DNA of 64,000 nucleotides from Lwoffella lincolnii (GTDB lineage Bacteria; Pseudomonadota; Gammaproteobacteria; Pseudomonadales; Moraxellaceae): assembly GCF_002014765.1 (NCBI RefSeq), contig NZ_MUYT01000004.1, forward strand, positions 558,001-622,000, written 5' to 3'. A program made the position numbers and the translations under genes. Below are positions 43,648 through 52,634 of the stretch, in pieces; positions within the stretch are counted from its first letter, which is position 1, and each line of letters begins with the position of its first letter. The notes beneath the pieces were generated by a model. It did no database searches. It saw only the letters and a program-made list of their open reading frames with translations, and was not told the DNA's origin.

Positions 43648-44340
43648 ATGAAAGTAAATTTTACCAAAAAAGCAACGGCGGCAATTTTGTCATTGTCCCT
43701 AATCGCCCCTGTTGGGGTGGTTATGACCTCAACCATAGCTCACGCCATTACGGTATTTGACTCTGCTGTTTTTGCTCGTCAGCTATAACAGCTTAACGAG
43801 GCAAAAAGACAGTATGACCAAGCAAAAGCTACTTATGACCAATTCAGAGGTAGCCGTGATATTGGTGTATTGTTTAATCAATACGGCAGTCAAATGCCAA
43901 AAGAAATGCAAGATATGTACAAAGACTACCAGTCAGGTAACTGGGCGGGTCTTGCAGACAAGGTGGCTCGCTTAGAAAAAAGCCAGCAACTGACAGGCAC
44001 ACAAAAAGAGCAACTGTCTCAAATCGCCAATCAAACCAAAATGCAAGCACTTGGCAATAAGGCTGTTTTAGATGATATGTTTGCCAAGAGCAACCAGCGT
44101 TTTGCTCAAATTCAGCGTATGGCAAATTCCATTGACCTACAAAAAGACCCCAAAGCCGCTGCCGACCTATTAAACCGCATTCAGGTAGAAATTGCAATGA
44201 TTCAGCTACAAAGCAACCAACTTCAAATGATGAATATGCTTATGCAGGCTGAGAAAGATATGCAGGAGCAAAGAGCGAAAGAACGGTCAATGAGATTTAA
44301 TAGCAATGGCTCAGGAAATGCCGTTCAAAAGTGGCAGTAA
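43648..44340 (+). pseudogene. virB5-like minor pilin gene interrupted by a nonsense codon
   Basis: ATG at 43648 with AAGGAG upstream begins a signal peptide (KKATAAILSLSLIAPVGV...AHA-I). The mature part starts ITVFDSAVFARQL, then TAA at 43786-43788 where CAA (Gln) is expected, then in the same frame QLNEAKRQYDQAKATYDQF, RGSRDIGVLFNQYGSQMPKE and a helical Gln/Met-rich body to 44340. This is the layout of VirB5/TrbJ T4SS proteins (IPVxDxANLxQxxQQ...YxQxxGSRxxG). The 230-codon length fits the family. One C-to-T change would explain the stop; otherwise the frame is intact. A shorter product could start at 43870 but would lack the signal peptide. Confidence 0.72.
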
Positions 44341-44436
44341 TTGTATTGATTAAGTGGTAAAATGTTTGTGTGCAGGGCTTATGTGTTATGGGTCTTGCAC
44401 ACAAATAATCAATCAATTTACACTTGGGGTCTTTTT

Positions 44437-44715
44437 ATGAAAAGTTTAGTTATTTTTGTGTTAGTTTCTTTGACTGTTTCTTTATCTGCTTGTGGAGAAA
44501 AGAAAGCGGATTATACTGTTGATGAACTTTACCAAAACAAAGAATTGAGAAGAGAACTATTGACTACCTGTAAAGAAAAATTGTCTCAAATTGGTAATTA
44601 TGAAAAGTTGGTTAAAGATGAGCCAAATTGTGGTGTTGCACAGGCAGCAGAGGAAAGATACTCAAAAGAATTTAATAGTAATAGTCCTGATAAGCAGGTT
44701 CAAAAGTGGAATTAG
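44437..44715 (+). CDS. EexN-family entry-exclusion lipoprotein
   Basis: 92 residues from the ATG at 44437. A lipoprotein signal with lipobox LSAC (Cys near residue 18) is followed by YTVDELYQNKELRRELLTTC and KDEPNCGVAQAAEERYSKE. The pattern of a short lipoprotein with TVxxLxxNxxxRxxxxxxC...DxNCxxAxxA matches EexN proteins, which block redundant entry of conjugative elements. It lies between virB5 and virB6, the usual place of eex genes in IncN-like and related T4SS loci. The frame is intact, so it could still be expressed; whether it is functional is unknown. Confidence 0.7.
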   Translation: MKSLVIFVLVSLTVSLSACGEKKADYTVDELYQNKELRRELLTTCKEKLSQIGNYEKLVKDEPNCGVAQAAEERYSKEFNSNSPDKQVQKWN

Positions 44716-44718
44716 AAA

Positions 44719-44919
44719 ATGGCTGAATATACTGGCGAAGGTTCTGGTTTTTTAAGTGTTAGTTTTGAAAAGGTAAACAGCTCTTTGGCGAGTTTTGCCA
44801 GTAGTTATTCTGACATTATCGCCAATGAAATTGCTCCATTGGTCGCTCTTGGTCTTACACTAACTTTTATTACATTGGGTGTTTTAGTGACCATGAATGA
44901 TGTATCTAATCCCTGCTAG
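44719..44919 (+). pseudogene. virB6 5' fragment (T4SS inner-membrane protein, truncated)
   Basis: 66 codons beginning 3 bp after the eexN stop: SGFLSVSFEKVNSSLASFAS, then YSDIIANEIAPLVALGLTLT and FITLGVLVTMND. VirB6/TrbL proteins start with a short soluble segment and then hydrophobic helices with A-P-x-V-x-L-G-L-T; this fits the first ~60 residues of a ~300-residue protein. The frame stops at 44919, four bases inside the stop region of the minus-strand Nudix gene, so the rest of the transfer operon has been deleted at that point. Confidence 0.62.
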
Positions 44920-45653
44920 GTTTGTTGCCGATAATACCACTCAATATGTCTATCAAACCCCACCTTTAACAAACTGGCAATGATACGCCCTGTCAGTCCC
45001 CACACAGTTTCACCATCTACTTGCCAACATGGGGTAACCAGTTTCATACTCTGCCCTGCCACTTGTGTGATTAAATGATAATCTACCGTCGGTGCATGAC
45101 GCAGATACTGCCAGTCTGCCCAAAATATCCGCTCAATCTCACCCTGCTCTGCTTGCAATGATAAATTTGGCGGAATAACCGCCACAATCGGACGCACGAC
45201 CAACCCTGATTTGGACGTTTGGGTGGGCAGTTGTCCCAACAATCGCACCCCAGTTGGGTCAAGATTCACTTCTTCTAAGCTCTCTCGTAAGGCGGTAACG
45301 ATGTTATTGGTGTCAGCAGGTTCGTATTTACCCCCAGCAAAGGCAATTTCACCAGCATGAGCGGTGATGTGTGATGCCCTTTTGGTCAGCAACAACATGG
45401 GGTGCCTCTCATTGGTCAGTGCCACCAACACACTGGCATGAGCAATGGGCGTTTGTATCAAGTCATCGATGGTTTGTGAATGACGGGTTTGTGAATGACG
45501 GGTTTGCAAGTCATTGGCAATGCCTTGAGCGTTGGCAAAGCGTAACCGATGCAACAGTTGACGTAAGTCGGCATGATTTAAATCATGGGCTTGAGCCATT
45601 TGTAGGGGTAATGTGTTCCATGTTGGATAAGACGTGATATGATGGCTGTTCAT
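44916..45653 (-). CDS. Nudix hydrolase, CoA pyrophosphatase (NudL-like)
   Basis: 245 residues from the ATG at 45653 (an upstream TTG at 45683 is less likely). The Nudix box is in GGKYEPADTNNIVTALRESLEEVNLD, with the CoA-type preceding motif LLLTKRASHITAHAGEIAF and the following ALRESLEEVNL, as in NudL/YeaB proteins that hydrolyse CoA and its derivatives. The N-terminal ~75 residues are an added helical region with a QTRHSQTRHSQT repeat, encoded by a 15-bp tandem duplication at 45471-45500. The 3' end meets the truncated virB6. Confidence 0.83.
   Translation of the reverse strand: MNSHHITSYPTWNTLPLQMAQAHDLNHADLRQLLHRLRFANAQGIANDLQTRHSQTRHSQTIDDLIQTPIAHASVLVALTNERHPMLLLTKRASHITAHAGEIAFAGGKYEPADTNNIVTALRESLEEVNLDPTGVRLLGQLPTQTSKSGLVVRPIVAVIPPNLSLQAEQGEIERIFWADWQYLRHAPTVDYHLITQVAGQSMKLVTPCWQVDGETVWGLTGRIIASLLKVGFDRHIEWYYRQQT
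45471..45506. repeat. Perfect 15-bp tandem duplication inside the NudL-like gene
   Basis: GGTTTGTGAATGACG occurs at 45471-45485 and 45486-45500, with GGTTTG of a third copy. It keeps the frame and encodes the SQTRH repeat. Confidence 0.9.
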
Positions 45654-45799
45654 GATGTTATGTGGGTATGGTGGCGGTGGCAATGTGTGGCATATGATAA
45701 TAATGTAACTGTTCTATTGTCGACAACTGCTCTATTATTAATCACTGCTCTATGAACTGCATAATCAGTAAAATATTTTTCTATTTGTTGGAGTTTTTT

Positions 45800-46360
45800 A
45801 TGTCATTTTGCCAAAACTGTGGTCATCATGCCAAACATCAAATACCACAAGGCGACAATCGCCCACGACTGGTTTGCTCTTATTGTGGGCATATTCATTA
45901 TGACAATCCTAAGATTATCTGCGGTGCGTTGGTGGTGCATGACGATAAAGTGTTGTTATGTCAAAGAGCCATTGAACCACAATACGGCTTGTGGACATTG
46001 CCAGCAGGATTTATGGAAATTGGCGAAACCACGGCTCAAGGGGCATTAAGAGAGACCCTTGAAGAAGCCGATGCCATTGCCATCAATCCCATGCTGTATT
46101 GCTTATATGACATTCCCAAGATTGGTCAGGTGTATGTGCTGTATTTGGCACAGTTGCAACATGGTCAGTTTGGGGTGGGCAGTGAGAGTCTACAATGTGG
46201 GTTGTTTGCTGAAACTGACATTCCTTGGGATAAACTGGCTTTTGAAGCGGTTAGACGCACCTTGCGTCATTATTTTGCTGACCGCCGTGCTTATTCTCAA
46301 CAGATGTCATCAGCACCACCGCTACATCATGAACGCATAGACAAAGAGATGATGAAGTGA
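45800..46360 (+). CDS. Nudix hydrolase with N-terminal zinc ribbon (NudC/ADP-ribose pyrophosphatase-like)
   Basis: 186 residues. The first 30 contain a CxxC...CxxC zinc ribbon (FCQNCGHH, LVCSYCGHI), followed by DNPKIICGALVVHDDKVLL and a good Nudix box PAGFMEIGETTAQGALRETLEEADA. This zinc-ribbon/Nudix layout recalls NudC, but the protein is shorter than the ~260-residue NAD pyrophosphatase and lacks the SQPWPFPxS motif, so it is a related small hydrolase of unknown nucleotide specificity. GGAG six bases before the ATG at 45800 decides the start over 45752. Confidence 0.85.
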   Translation: MSFCQNCGHHAKHQIPQGDNRPRLVCSYCGHIHYDNPKIICGALVVHDDKVLLCQRAIEPQYGLWTLPAGFMEIGETTAQGALRETLEEADAIAINPMLYCLYDIPKIGQVYVLYLAQLQHGQFGVGSESLQCGLFAETDIPWDKLAFEAVRRTLRHYFADRRAYSQQMSSAPPLHHERIDKEMMK

Positions 46361-46570
46361 TAAAGACATTCAACATGCCATCGTCATCAACAAAACCCTA
46401 CTTGATAGACACCAAATATTAACTTGACAAACACAAAAACATCAAAATTTATCAGGGATTTTATGTTGAAAATGCCCCCTAAACACACAATATAGGACAT
46501 CAAGTAAGGTCATACCAAACTTAAAGCCATATTGAACACAAAAACCATATTGAATAAAAAGGACAACAAC

Positions 46571-49207
46571 ATGAGATTTGATAAATTTACCCAAAAATTG
46601 CAAAAAACCGTCCAAAACGCACAAAGTCTGGCGGTTGGGCATGACCATACCAGCATTGATGCGGTGCATTTATTGGCAGTTTTATCACAAGATGAGTCCA
46701 TTATGTCGCTTTTACAGCAAGCAGGAGGCGACATTAACAAGCTACAACAGGGCATCAAAAAAGCACTGGAACATCAAGCCACTTTAACCAACCCCACAGG
46801 TGAAGTTAATTTTAACCAAAATACCATTAAAGTACTCAACTTAGCTGACCGTTTTGCCCAAAAAATGGGCGATGAGTTCATCGCCACAGAATGGCTATTA
46901 TTGGCATTGGCAGAACACAGTGACAGTCAAAAAATCTTACAATCAGCAGGCGTGGACACCACTCAATTAAACCAAGTCATACAAACCGTGCGAGGAGGTC
47001 AAACCGTGAACACTCAAAATGCCGAAGACCAACGAGATGCCTTAAATAAATACACCATCAACCTGACCGAGCGAGCAGAACAAGGCAAGCTAGACCCTGT
47101 CATCGGACGAGATGAAGAGATACGCCGTACCATTCAAGTGCTGTCACGCCGTACTAAAAATAACCCCGTGTTGATAGGTGAACCGGGGGTAGGTAAAACC
47201 GCCATTGTTGAAGGCTTAGCACTCAAAATTGTCAATGGTGACGTACCAGAAGGCATGCGTCATAAGCAAGTGTTATCACTGGATTTGGGGGCTTTAATCG
47301 CTGGGGCAAAATATCGGGGTGAATTTGAAGAACGCCTAAAAGCAGTACTCAGTGACCTTGCCAAACAAGAAGGCAACATCATCTTATTTATCGATGAGCT
47401 GCATACCTTAGTGGGGGCAGGCAAGTCAGATGGGGCAATGGACGCTGGCAACATGCTCAAACCTGCATTGGCTCGGGGTGAATTGCACTGTGTGGGGGCA
47501 ACAACACTGGACGAATACCGTCAGTACATCGAAAAAGATGCCGCCCTTGAGCGTCGCTTTCAAAAAGTACTGGTGAATGAGCCATCGGTAGAAAACACCA
47601 TCGCCATCTTACGAGGGCTAAAAGAACGTTATGAACTGCATCATGGTGTGGATATCCAAGACAGTGCCATCATCGCCGCTGCTCGCATGAGTCACCGTTA
47701 CATCACTGACCGTAATTTACCTGATAAAGCCATTGATTTGGTAGATGAAGCCGCCAGTCGTCTGCGTATGGAAATGGACAGCAAACCTGAAGCTTTAGAT
47801 AAGTTAGACAGTCGTCTTATCCAGTTAAAGATGCAACGTGAATCGCTCAAAGGCGAAGATGATGATGGGGCAAAATCACAAGTCAAACTCTTGGATAATG
47901 AAATTGAAGGGTTACAAAAGCAATATGCTGACCTAAATGAAATTTGGCAAGCTGAAAAAGCCTTGGTCAAAGGCAGTCAACAGCTCAAAGATGAGCTGGA
48001 TAAAGCACGCATTGCCTATGATAAAGCCAGTCGTGAAGGTGACTATGAAACCATGAGCAAACTGCAATACGAGACCATTCCACAACTAGAAAAACGCATC
48101 AGCGAATCAGATTTAGCACAACAGCATGATAAGTCAGGCAACATGGGCAACACCAAACTGCTTCGTAACAAAGTTACCGACAATGAAATTGCTGAAGTGG
48201 TCTCTGCCGCCACAGGAATCCCTGTCAATAAAATGCAACAAGGTGAACGAGAAAAAATGCTCAACATGGAGAGCAAACTTCACGAACGGGTCATCGGACA
48301 AGATGAAGCCATCAAAGCGGTTGCTAATGCGGTGCGACGTAGCCGAGCAGGACTGGCTGACCCCAATAAGCCCTTTGGTTCGTTTTTATTTTTAGGGCCA
48401 ACAGGTGTGGGCAAAACCGAGCTGACCAAATCGCTTGCTAATTTCTTATTTGATGATGAAAATGCCATGACACGCATCGATATGAGTGAGTTTATGGAAA
48501 AGCATAGTGTCAGTCGTTTGGTGGGTGCACCTCCAGGATACATTGGCTATGAAGAAGGTGGGTTACTGACCGAAGCGGTACGCCGTAATCCTTATGGTGT
48601 GGTTCTGTTTGATGAAGTTGAAAAAGCACACCCAGATGTGTTTAACATTCTCTTACAAGTATTGGACGATGGGCGATTAACTGATTCGCATGGTCGGGTG
48701 GTGGACTTTAAAAACACTGTCATCATCATGACCAGCAATTTAGGCAGTCACAAAATCCAAGAGCATTATCATGACGATAACTCAGATGGCTCAGCTAACC
48801 AAGACAGCAACTATGAACAAATTAAATCAGCGGTGATGGAGTCGGTCAATGCCCATTTTCGTCCCGAATTTATCAACCGCATTGATGAAATCGTGGTGTT
48901 CCACCCATTGGGTCGCCATGAGATGGCAGGCATCGCACAGATACAACTGGAGCGGTTGCGTCATCGTCTAAAAGAGCGTGAGCTTAACATTGAGCTGTCT
49001 GATGATGCCATGGAGCAGTTACTCAGTGTTGGCTATGACCCTGTCTATGGAGCAAGACCGCTTAAACGAGCCATTCAACAACAGATAGAAAACCCACTGT
49101 CCCTAAAATTGCTTGCTGGTGATTTTGTGGCAGGTAACATCATCAAGGTGGGGGTGGCTGATGACCAATCTGCCATGCTAACATTCGATAAGTTAAGGTT
49201 GAATTGA
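46571..49207 (+). CDS. clpB: ATP-dependent disaggregase ClpB
   Basis: ClpB is a hexameric AAA+ machine that, with DnaK, pulls proteins out of aggregates after heat stress. The 878 residues show the N-domain (Clp_N repeats, HDHTSIDAVHLLAVL), AAA1 with Walker A GEPGVGKTAIVE and Walker B FIDELHTLVGAG, the long coiled-coil middle domain (about 410-525) that separates ClpB from ClpA, and AAA2 with GPTGVGKTELTK and VVLFDEVEKAHPDV. The ATG at 46571 (MRFDKFTQKL) has AAGGA upstream and is preferred over 46532. A TTGACA at 46424 may be a -35, but I could not make out a convincing heat-shock promoter. A terminator follows. Confidence 0.97.
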   Translation: MRFDKFTQKLQKTVQNAQSLAVGHDHTSIDAVHLLAVLSQDESIMSLLQQAGGDINKLQQGIKKALEHQATLTNPTGEVNFNQNTIKVLNLADRFAQKMGDEFIATEWLLLALAEHSDSQKILQSAGVDTTQLNQVIQTVRGGQTVNTQNAEDQRDALNKYTINLTERAEQGKLDPVIGRDEEIRRTIQVLSRRTKNNPVLIGEPGVGKTAIVEGLALKIVNGDVPEGMRHKQVLSLDLGALIAGAKYRGEFEERLKAVLSDLAKQEGNIILFIDELHTLVGAGKSDGAMDAGNMLKPALARGELHCVGATTLDEYRQYIEKDAALERRFQKVLVNEPSVENTIAILRGLKERYELHHGVDIQDSAIIAAARMSHRYITDRNLPDKAIDLVDEAASRLRMEMDSKPEALDKLDSRLIQLKMQRESLKGEDDDGAKSQVKLLDNEIEGLQKQYADLNEIWQAEKALVKGSQQLKDELDKARIAYDKASREGDYETMSKLQYETIPQLEKRISESDLAQQHDKSGNMGNTKLLRNKVTDNEIAEVVSAATGIPVNKMQQGEREKMLNMESKLHERVIGQDEAIKAVANAVRRSRAGLADPNKPFGSFLFLGPTGVGKTELTKSLANFLFDDENAMTRIDMSEFMEKHSVSRLVGAPPGYIGYEEGGLLTEAVRRNPYGVVLFDEVEKAHPDVFNILLQVLDDGRLTDSHGRVVDFKNTVIIMTSNLGSHKIQEHYHDDNSDGSANQDSNYEQIKSAVMESVNAHFRPEFINRIDEIVVFHPLGRHEMAGIAQIQLERLRHRLKERELNIELSDDAMEQLLSVGYDPVYGARPLKRAIQQQIENPLSLKLLAGDFVAGNIIKVGVADDQSAMLTFDKLRLN

Positions 49208-49237
49208 CACCCCACTCACTGAATAAAAGACCAACAA

Positions 49238-49274
49238 AATACCCCTAATGGCAAGCATCAGGGGTATTTTTTTA
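49238..49274 (+). terminator. Intrinsic terminator of clpB
   Basis: AATACCCCT (49238-49246) pairs with the complementary AGGGGTATT ending at 49268 around a short loop, followed by TTTTTT. It lies 31 bp after the clpB stop and before the convergent lipoprotein gene. Confidence 0.85.
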
Positions 49275-49317
49275 TCTTTTTTTTACTATTTATCATTTGC
49301 CTTTATGTCGTTTGCCC

Positions 49318-49701
49318 TTACTCACAGCGGAAAGTGATGGCAAACTCATAGTCTTCATCACTTGCCAAACTGGCTTTACCCAAACCCAACACACTGGTGG
49401 CAATTTGCCCTGCTTTTTGAATGACTCTGTCAGTGCGTTCGTCTAACACCCCATTGTAGGTGATTTTATCCGTTAAGATGATGGGGCTTTTAATGCCACA
49501 AGTTGATTTGGCATTAGCCAGCGCCATTCGTTGTGCTTTTACCTTACTGCTACCAAAACCTGTGGTTTCATAGACTTGATTGGCACGTTGCATCACAGGC
49601 GTGGTGGGCGTGGTCTGACAGCCTGCCATCATGCCTACAGTCAAAAGCAAGGCAAGCTTAATGTGGGGAGACTTAATGTGGTGAGAATAAATCAGGCGCA
49701 T
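49318..49701 (-). CDS. Small putative lipoprotein
   Basis: 127 residues from the ATG at 49701. The signal peptide ends in lipobox MMAGC (Cys near 28), followed by a short Thr/Pro linker and a compact domain: RANQVYETTGFGSSKVKAQR, MALANAKSTC, then a C-terminal ASDEDYEFAITFRCE. Two cysteines in the mature domain could form a disulfide. The alternation of small and charged residues suggests an alpha/beta fold of periplasmic lipoproteins, but I do not recognise the family. It converges on clpB. Confidence 0.65.
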   Translation of the reverse strand: MRLIYSHHIKSPHIKLALLLTVGMMAGCQTTPTTPVMQRANQVYETTGFGSSKVKAQRMALANAKSTCGIKSPIILTDKITYNGVLDERTDRVIQKAGQIATSVLGLGKASLASDEDYEFAITFRCE

Positions 49702-50161
49702 AAATTTAATTCCATTCATGAATAATAATTAATAGATAACAACCAAATTGATAACAATTAAATTATAAATTGATAACAATAAATAAAGACAGTCATTTAG
49801 CCATAATTTAACCAATAATAGTTAGTGGTTAGCCATGATAACACAGTAATCAACCATAGACAGGGCATTTTTAACAACACTGATAACATCGATGACATGC
49901 AGATGATTCATAGCAAGGTAAGGACAACAGACAACATATGATGACAAAAAATGATGATGAGAAAAAGACTTTAGGCTTAAACGTGTCAGGCTTAAACGTG
50001 GTATAAAAACCAAAGTGGCATAAAAACTTTATAAAACCCCATGCAAATTAAGGCTTAATTGGTTATAATGGCTTAACAATCCATGATGTTCGTTTTGACA
50101 GAATGTTTGATAAAATAATAACCAATCCATACGACACAATGACATGACTATGGGAGTGATT
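49702..50161. other. 460-bp divergent region with repeats and a promoter
   Basis: No credible gene. It holds ATTGATAACAA iterated three times (about 49744-49790), a 13-bp direct repeat AGGCTTAAACGTG at 49973-49985 and 49988-50000, and TATAAT at 50064-50069 as a likely -10 for the gene at 50162. A second -10-like CTATAAAAC... stretch lies near 50030. Confidence 0.55.
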
Positions 50162-50953
50162 ATGAAAAGCTACATATTATATGATGATGGGCGTCACAAG
50201 TGCGTCGCTTTTTCAATGCCAGAAGATGACGAAAGTGTCCCATCTAATCAGTTTCTTATCCTCGATGGTCAAGAAGCTGCCTTGATTGACCCGGGTGGTG
50301 ATTTGACGTTTTCACCACTGACCATACAAATCACCAAATTTTTACACATGGAACAAATAAAATACATCATCGGTTCACACCAAGACCCTGATATCATCGC
50401 TTCCATGCCACGCTGGTTATTGCACACACCACAAGCCCACTTGATTATCCCTGTGCTCTGGGAACGGTTCTTACCACATTATAACTCCAGTTTTACTAAG
50501 GGACGGTTAAAAAAAGACATCTCAGAGTTTCTCATCACCATTCCCGACACAGGTGGCAGTTATCCTTTGGGCGACAGCCACATCATTGCCATTCCTGCGC
50601 ATTTCTTGCATTCTGTGGGCAATTTTCAGTTTTATGACCCTGTGAGCAAAATCTTATTTTCAGGTGATATGGGAGCTTCTTTGGTTGGGAATTCTGGGCA
50701 AGTGGTTGAGGATTTTGATGCACACATCGCACAGATGAAAGGCTTTCACACACGCTATATGAACAGTCAAATTGCCACCCGTGCATGGGCTAAATCCATA
50801 CAATATTTGGACATGGAAAAAATGGTACCACAACATGGCTGTCGCTTTGATGGTCAGCCAATGATTGGGCAATTCATCAGATGGATAGCCAATTTGCCCT
50901 GCGGTGTGGATCTGATTGATGATAAAACCTATGATTTTAGTCATTTGCTATGA
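50162..50953 (+). CDS. Metallo-beta-lactamase-fold diiron protein (ODP-like oxygen-binding family)
   Basis: 263 residues from the ATG at 50162, which has GGGAG six bases upstream. The metal-binding motif HQDPD (in IGSHQDPDIIASMP) replaces the usual HxHxDH of hydrolases and matches the diiron centre of ODP and FprA-type proteins. Further ligands are His in AIPAHFLHSVGNF, Asp in LFSGDMGASL, and His in VPQHGCRFDG. Related proteins bind oxygen or reduce O2/NO. There is no flavodoxin domain fused to it. Its partner is not obvious from the neighbours; in other bacteria such proteins feed signals to chemotaxis or two-component systems. Confidence 0.83.
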   Translation: MKSYILYDDGRHKCVAFSMPEDDESVPSNQFLILDGQEAALIDPGGDLTFSPLTIQITKFLHMEQIKYIIGSHQDPDIIASMPRWLLHTPQAHLIIPVLWERFLPHYNSSFTKGRLKKDISEFLITIPDTGGSYPLGDSHIIAIPAHFLHSVGNFQFYDPVSKILFSGDMGASLVGNSGQVVEDFDAHIAQMKGFHTRYMNSQIATRAWAKSIQYLDMEKMVPQHGCRFDGQPMIGQFIRWIANLPCGVDLIDDKTYDFSHLL

Positions 50954-51043
50954 TAAATTCGTTGCCAATAAAACATAAAAAGCAGAGCATAAAAAACAGA
51001 GTTTAAAATAAGCAAAATTCACTGACAACACACCACTTATCGC

Positions 51044-51080
51044 AAAACAGCTTACCCAAATTGGATAAGCTGTTTTTTTT
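51044..51080. terminator. Intrinsic terminator between the ODP-like gene and ffh
   Basis: AAAACAGCTTA (51044-51054) and TAAGCTGTTTT (51066-51076) form a perfect stem with an 11-nt loop; a T-run follows on the + strand and an A-run precedes it, so it can serve both convergent genes. Confidence 0.85.
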
Positions 51081-51101
51081 AGTGATTAAGATTTTTAGCA
51101 A

Positions 51102-52634
51102 TCAAAACCGCTGTTTAAATTGCTTGGGTAATTTTGCCTGAATGTCATCAAACTGTTTTTTCAGTTCTTCTTGACTGGGTAAGGCATTGGCATTGATGTC
51201 AAAGTTGGCATTGGTATTGGTATTGGCATTCATAGCTTGATTGCCACCACCAAAGAGCGGGCCACCGCCCCCCATGCCCATGCCGCTTGCCAAACCTTGC
51301 ACCGCTTTCATCATTTTGCTAATTCCTTCTGGTTTTGACAACATTTTCATCATTCTTGCCATTTGTTTGTGTTGTTTTAGCAAACGATTGACATCTTGTA
51401 TTTGTTTTCCTGAACCTTCGGCGATGCGACGCTTACGACTGGGGTTAATTTTATCGGGATTTTGTCGTTCAAATGGGGTCATGGAGTTGATTAACGCTTC
51501 CATTTCCTTAACCTTTTCTTCTGGTTTGGCTTCTTCAAGTGCTTTTTGAACATCTGCTCCATTCATACCAGGCATTTTATCCAAAAATCCTGCCATGCCT
51601 CCCATATTTTTCATTTGCTGAAATTGAGTTAACAAGTCTTCAAGGTCAAAATCACCGCCTTTTTGGATTTTTTTCGCCATTTTTTCGGCTTTTTCTCGAT
51701 CCACTTGTCGCTCAACCTCTTCAACAAGGCTTAGCACATCACCCATGCCCAAGATGCGTTGAGCAATCCGCTCTGGGTGAAAAGGCTCAAGAGCATCTAA
51801 CTTCTCACCACGCCCCAAAAACTTAATGGGTTTGCCAGTGATGGCTCGTACTGACAACGCAGCACCTCCACGAGCGTCGCCATCCGTTTTGGTTAATATG
51901 ACTCCTGTCAATGGCAATGCGTCATTAAAGGCTTTAGCGGTGTTGGCGGCATCTTGCCCTGTCATTGAATCCACCACAAACAGCGTCTCTGATGGGCTGA
52001 CCGATGCTGTTAATGCCTTGATTTCATTCATCATCGCATCATCAATGTGCAAACGACCTGCTGTGTCAATGATAAGAATGTCTTGGTATTGAATTTTGGC
52101 CTGTTCAATGGCGCGATTGGCAATGGTAATGGGGTCTTCATCAACACTTGATGGCACAAACTTAGCCCCAGCCTGTTCTGCCACCTGCTCAAGCTGATTG
52201 ATGGCGGCAGGGCGGTAGATGTCAGCTGACACCAGCATCACCTTTTTCTTTTGACGCTCTTGTAGATATTTGGCAAGCTTACCTGCTGTGGTGGTCTTGC
52301 CTGCCCCTTGCAAACCAGCAAGTAAATAGATGACTGGTGGCTTACCTGTCATCTCAAGTTGTTGATTGGCACTGCCCATCATTTCGGTGAGTTCATCATA
52401 AACGATTTTAACAAACGCTTGCCCTGGGGCTAGGTCTTTTAGCACCTCTTCACCAAGGGCTTGTTCTTTGACTCGTTTGACAAAATCACGGGTAACGGAT
52501 AATGCCACATCGGCTTCTAACAATGCCATGCGAACTTCACGCAAGGTGTCTTTAATATTGTCTTCTGTCAGTTGTCCTGTGCCTGCAACATGACGTAGGC
52601 TAGATGATAGGCGTTCAGTTAGGGTTTCAAACAT
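51102..52634 (-). CDS. ffh: Signal recognition particle protein Ffh
   Basis: Ffh binds 4.5S RNA and signal sequences of nascent inner-membrane proteins, and with FtsY targets ribosomes to SecYEG. The 510 residues comprise the N domain (TLREVRMALLEADV), the GTPase G domain with GLQGAGKTTTAGKLA, DTAGRLHID and TKTDGDARGG, and the Met-rich M domain (MARMMKMLSKPEGISKMMKA), preceded by the NPSRKRRIAEGSG RNA-binding helix. E. coli Ffh is 453 residues; the C-terminal excess includes an Asn/Ala/Thr repeat (NTNTNANFDINANA). A terminator separates it from the convergent gene. Confidence 0.97.
   Translation of the reverse strand: MFETLTERLSSSLRHVAGTGQLTEDNIKDTLREVRMALLEADVALSVTRDFVKRVKEQALGEEVLKDLAPGQAFVKIVYDELTEMMGSANQQLEMTGKPPVIYLLAGLQGAGKTTTAGKLAKYLQERQKKKVMLVSADIYRPAAINQLEQVAEQAGAKFVPSSVDEDPITIANRAIEQAKIQYQDILIIDTAGRLHIDDAMMNEIKALTASVSPSETLFVVDSMTGQDAANTAKAFNDALPLTGVILTKTDGDARGGAALSVRAITGKPIKFLGRGEKLDALEPFHPERIAQRILGMGDVLSLVEEVERQVDREKAEKMAKKIQKGGDFDLEDLLTQFQQMKNMGGMAGFLDKMPGMNGADVQKALEEAKPEEKVKEMEALINSMTPFERQNPDKINPSRKRRIAEGSGKQIQDVNRLLKQHKQMARMMKMLSKPEGISKMMKAVQGLASGMGMGGGGPLFGGGNQAMNANTNTNANFDINANALPSQEELKKQFDDIQAKLPKQFKQRF

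Noticed and set aside
43870..44340. A separate 156-residue gene starting MFNQYGSQMP
   Set aside because: It is in the same frame as the signal peptide at 43648 and is simply the part of the virB5-like gene downstream of the nonsense codon; it has no ribosome-binding site of its own.
46361..46570. Sigma-32 heat-shock promoter upstream of clpB
   Set aside because: TTGAAA and CCCC motifs occur but with a spacing of only a few bases, not the 13-15 bp required.
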